Shown one piece after another: positions 5,132 through 6,563 of a DNA stretch of 6,563 nt. A program made the position numbers and the translations under genes. Under the pieces are notes generated by a model, which ran no database searches, was not told the origin of the DNA, and saw only the letters and a program-made list of their open reading frames with translations. Source of the stretch: Acidobacteriota bacterium (GTDB lineage: Bacteria; Acidobacteriota; Blastocatellia; Pyrinomonadales; Pyrinomonadaceae); contig JAIVJP010000315.1 in the NCBI GenBank assembly GCA_020199975.1, positions 1-6,563 on the forward strand, written 5' to 3'. The number at the start of each line of letters is the position of its first letter. Positions within the stretch are counted from its first letter, which is position 1.

Positions 5132-6283
5132 CTAACGCCGCTTCGATTTTTTGTATTCAGCAAGCAGCAGAGCCATGAATTCATCACGACGTTCGTAGAG
5201 TCGCTTAGGCTCGCGTGGCGCGTGTTGCGCCAAAGCATAAGCTGTAATGATCGGCAGCGCTACTGTGGAATCAACATAACATACAACTGCATCCGGTAAA
5301 CGATCAGGATCAACCTTGCCCCATGAGACGGCTTCACCGGGTGTTGCTCCGGAAAGCCCGCCGGTATCAGGACGTGCGTCGGTCACCTGCAGAAAGTAGT
5401 CGTGGCCTCGCTCGTCAATGCCCAGCACTTCCTGAATCTGTGGTTCGGTTTGAAGTAGAAAGTTTTTTGGGGACCCGCCGCCCAGAATAAAAACCGCTGA
5501 CTGACCAGGCTTGCGCTTGCGCTGACCGGAGTTTTTCTTCCCGGTATTGCCCGGATTGCCGGCATTACGTTTGGCTGCGAGCACAATCGCGGCCGTCTCG
5601 TTTACGTCAAGCGAGGGATCGAATGCCAGTTTGTTACCCTGCAGAGCTTTTGCCGCCACGTTCATGCCAATGGACGAATCACCAGGCGATGAAGTGTAGA
5701 TTGGCACAGCATATTCGTAAGCGACAGCCAGTAGAGACCTATCCTTCAGTCCCAGTTTTCGCTCGCGCTCATGCACGTAACGGCCACAGAGGTAGTGAAA
5801 CTCGGCCGTGGACATCGGTTTTTGAAATTCTTCGGCTTCGATGATTTTTCGGAAGAAAGCATCAGTGTCAAGCAGAACGGAATAATCGAAGAAGATGTCG
5901 TAGATGCGCACCACCCCTTCTTCTCGAAGCACGATGTCAGAAGTCTGCGCATTGCCCTGGTGCATTGAGAGCCCAATGCCGAAGTGGGTATCGTGATAGA
6001 GATTCGCGCCTGTGGAAATAATCCAATCAATGAAGCCGGCCTTGATCAGAGGAATCAGGGCTGAGACACCCAGACCCGCAGGGGTTAGTGCGCCCGTTAG
6101 CGAGAGGCCTATTGTGACTTCCGCCTCAAGCATCTTCCGCGTGAAAAGTTGGCAGGCTTCTCGCAAACGCGCCGCGTTGTAAGCCAGAAATGCTTCATCA
6201 ACAAGACTAACCAGAGTCGTCTTCGAGGTTATTGGGGCGGGATCGATTTTCCGTCCCCGCAGGAATTTGCTTCTAGTCGCCAT
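5132..6283 (-). CDS. Deoxyhypusine-synthase-like protein (probable polyamine/homospermidine-type synthase)
   Basis: A 383-residue NAD-dependent aminobutyl-transfer family member. DHS landmarks are present: Rossmann-type segments with WIISTGANLYHDTHFG (87-102), YTSSPGDSSIGMN (196-208), DVNETAAIV (226-234), FILGGGSPKNF (265-275), and EAVSWGK (317-323), where K323 matches the lysine (human K329) that forms the imine with the butylamine group. The adjacent HH of true DHS (GGGVVKHH, human H288) is NF here. Bacteria have no eIF5A, and bacterial DHS homologues are linked to polyamine synthesis (homospermidine-type), so that is the likelier role; exact substrate not deducible. Between AAKRN and QSAVFILGGG lies an unusual Gly/Asn/Lys/Arg-rich insertion (about 240-260). 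ATG 6283 has only a weak upstream GAG; the gene lies 44 nt after the CorC/HlyC-like gene, suggesting read-through. Confidence 0.88.
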   Translation of the reverse strand: MATRSKFLRGRKIDPAPITSKTTLVSLVDEAFLAYNAARLREACQLFTRKMLEAEVTIGLSLTGALTPAGLGVSALIPLIKAGFIDWIISTGANLYHDTHFGIGLSMHQGNAQTSDIVLREEGVVRIYDIFFDYSVLLDTDAFFRKIIEAEEFQKPMSTAEFHYLCGRYVHERERKLGLKDRSLLAVAYEYAVPIYTSSPGDSSIGMNVAAKALQGNKLAFDPSLDVNETAAIVLAAKRNAGNPGNTGKKNSGQRKRKPGQSAVFILGGGSPKNFLLQTEPQIQEVLGIDERGHDYFLQVTDARPDTGGLSGATPGEAVSWGKVDPDRLPDAVVCYVDSTVALPIITAYALAQHAPREPKRLYERRDEFMALLLAEYKKSKRR

Positions 6284-6327
6284 GGTTAAATCTCAAATTG
6301 GAACCAAGCTCTTGAGTCTGGTGGTCA

Positions 6328-6563
6328 TCAGCTGGTTTGACCTTCGCTCCCATTCTCTTGAGACGCGCGTTTCAGACGCAGGCGTCCGATACGCCGCTCG
6401 TCGGCTTCCAGGACTTCGACATCGAGGCCGCGAAAAGTTAAGTGCTCACCAGAACGCGGCACCTTCCCCGATTCGTTAATGACCAGCCCGGCAATGGTCG
6501 TGAAATCGTCGTCTTCGATCTCCACTCCAAACAGTCTCTCGATTTTCCCAATCTCGGTTGATC
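6328..6563 (-). CDS. CorC/HlyC-family (CBS-domain) membrane protein, C-terminal end (partial)
   Basis: The last 77 codons, open to the right edge; the start and the DUF21 membrane and CBS domains lie outside the window. The visible part is the CorC_HlyC transporter-associated domain: IERLFGVEIEDDDFTTIAGL, then VINESGKVPRSGEHLTFRG, LDVEVLEADERRIGRLRLKR. The alternation 'F..TIAGLV....G.VP..GE...F.GL...V.EAD.RRI.R.R' is diagnostic. Members are associated with cation (Mg/Co) efflux or tolerance and were once misnamed hemolysins. A short hydrophilic tail ends at TGA 6328-6330. A GTG or internal ATG-like start near 6525 is not the true start, since homologous sequence continues upstream of it. The gene is the first visible member of the minus-strand cluster. 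Confidence 0.88.
   Translation of the reverse strand, partial: STEIGKIERLFGVEIEDDDFTTIAGLVINESGKVPRSGEHLTFRGLDVEVLEADERRIGRLRLKRASQENGSEGQTS

Noticed and set aside
1..6563. CRISPR array, tRNA, rRNA, insertion-sequence transposase or phage genes
   Set aside because: No spaced direct-repeat array, cloverleaf, rRNA-like stretch or transposase/integrase motif was seen on either strand.

Overview
The window looks like chromosomal DNA from a free-living, probably Gram-negative-type bacterium of moderate GC content. The gene families (a DHS-like protein, a YkgJ-type cysteine-cluster protein, a zinc metallopeptidase paired with a Ddl-like ATP-grasp enzyme) and the REP-like extragenic repeat fit an uncultured Acidobacteriota member such as Blastocatellia/Pyrinomonadaceae. 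That placement is an impression from memory and no marker gene here proves it.

Layout, left to right. The plus strand opens with the last 30 codons of a probable ABC-2-type transporter permease. Its TGA overlaps the ATG of nth (endonuclease III) by 4 nt. A 425-bp gap follows, holding a 45-bp inverted repeat (44/45 identical arms, 118-bp spacer) that resembles a REPIN or small non-autonomous element. Next is a tight two-gene operon: a putative zinc-binding metallopeptidase with an HEAGH motif, and a D-Ala-D-Ala-ligase-like ATP-grasp protein starting in a 4-nt ATGA overlap. A 30-bp perfect palindrome lies inside the peptidase gene about 120 bp before the ligase start. After a 473-bp gap with several small palindromes, a candidate promoter and an RBS-masking hairpin comes a secreted NlpC/P60 cysteine peptidase, followed by a terminator-like hairpin.

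The right half is on the minus strand and converges on that hairpin. Read in its own direction it has the C-terminal end of a CorC/HlyC-family (CBS-domain) membrane protein, a deoxyhypusine-synthase-like protein, a YkgJ-family cysteine-cluster protein, and a small gene of about 69 codons that is broken by a one-base frameshift. Spacings of about 35-45 nt suggest a single transcript.

Functionally, nth is base-excision repair. The peptidase/ligase pair and the NlpC/P60 enzyme are all enzymes of peptide-bond making or breaking, possibly cell-envelope related, but the substrate of the pair is unknown. The DHS-like protein probably acts in polyamine metabolism rather than on eIF5A, which bacteria lack. 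The parts most worth following up are the peptidase/ATP-grasp pair with its internal palindrome, the REP-like repeat, the frameshifted small gene, and the DHS-like protein with a changed active-site region and a basic insertion.
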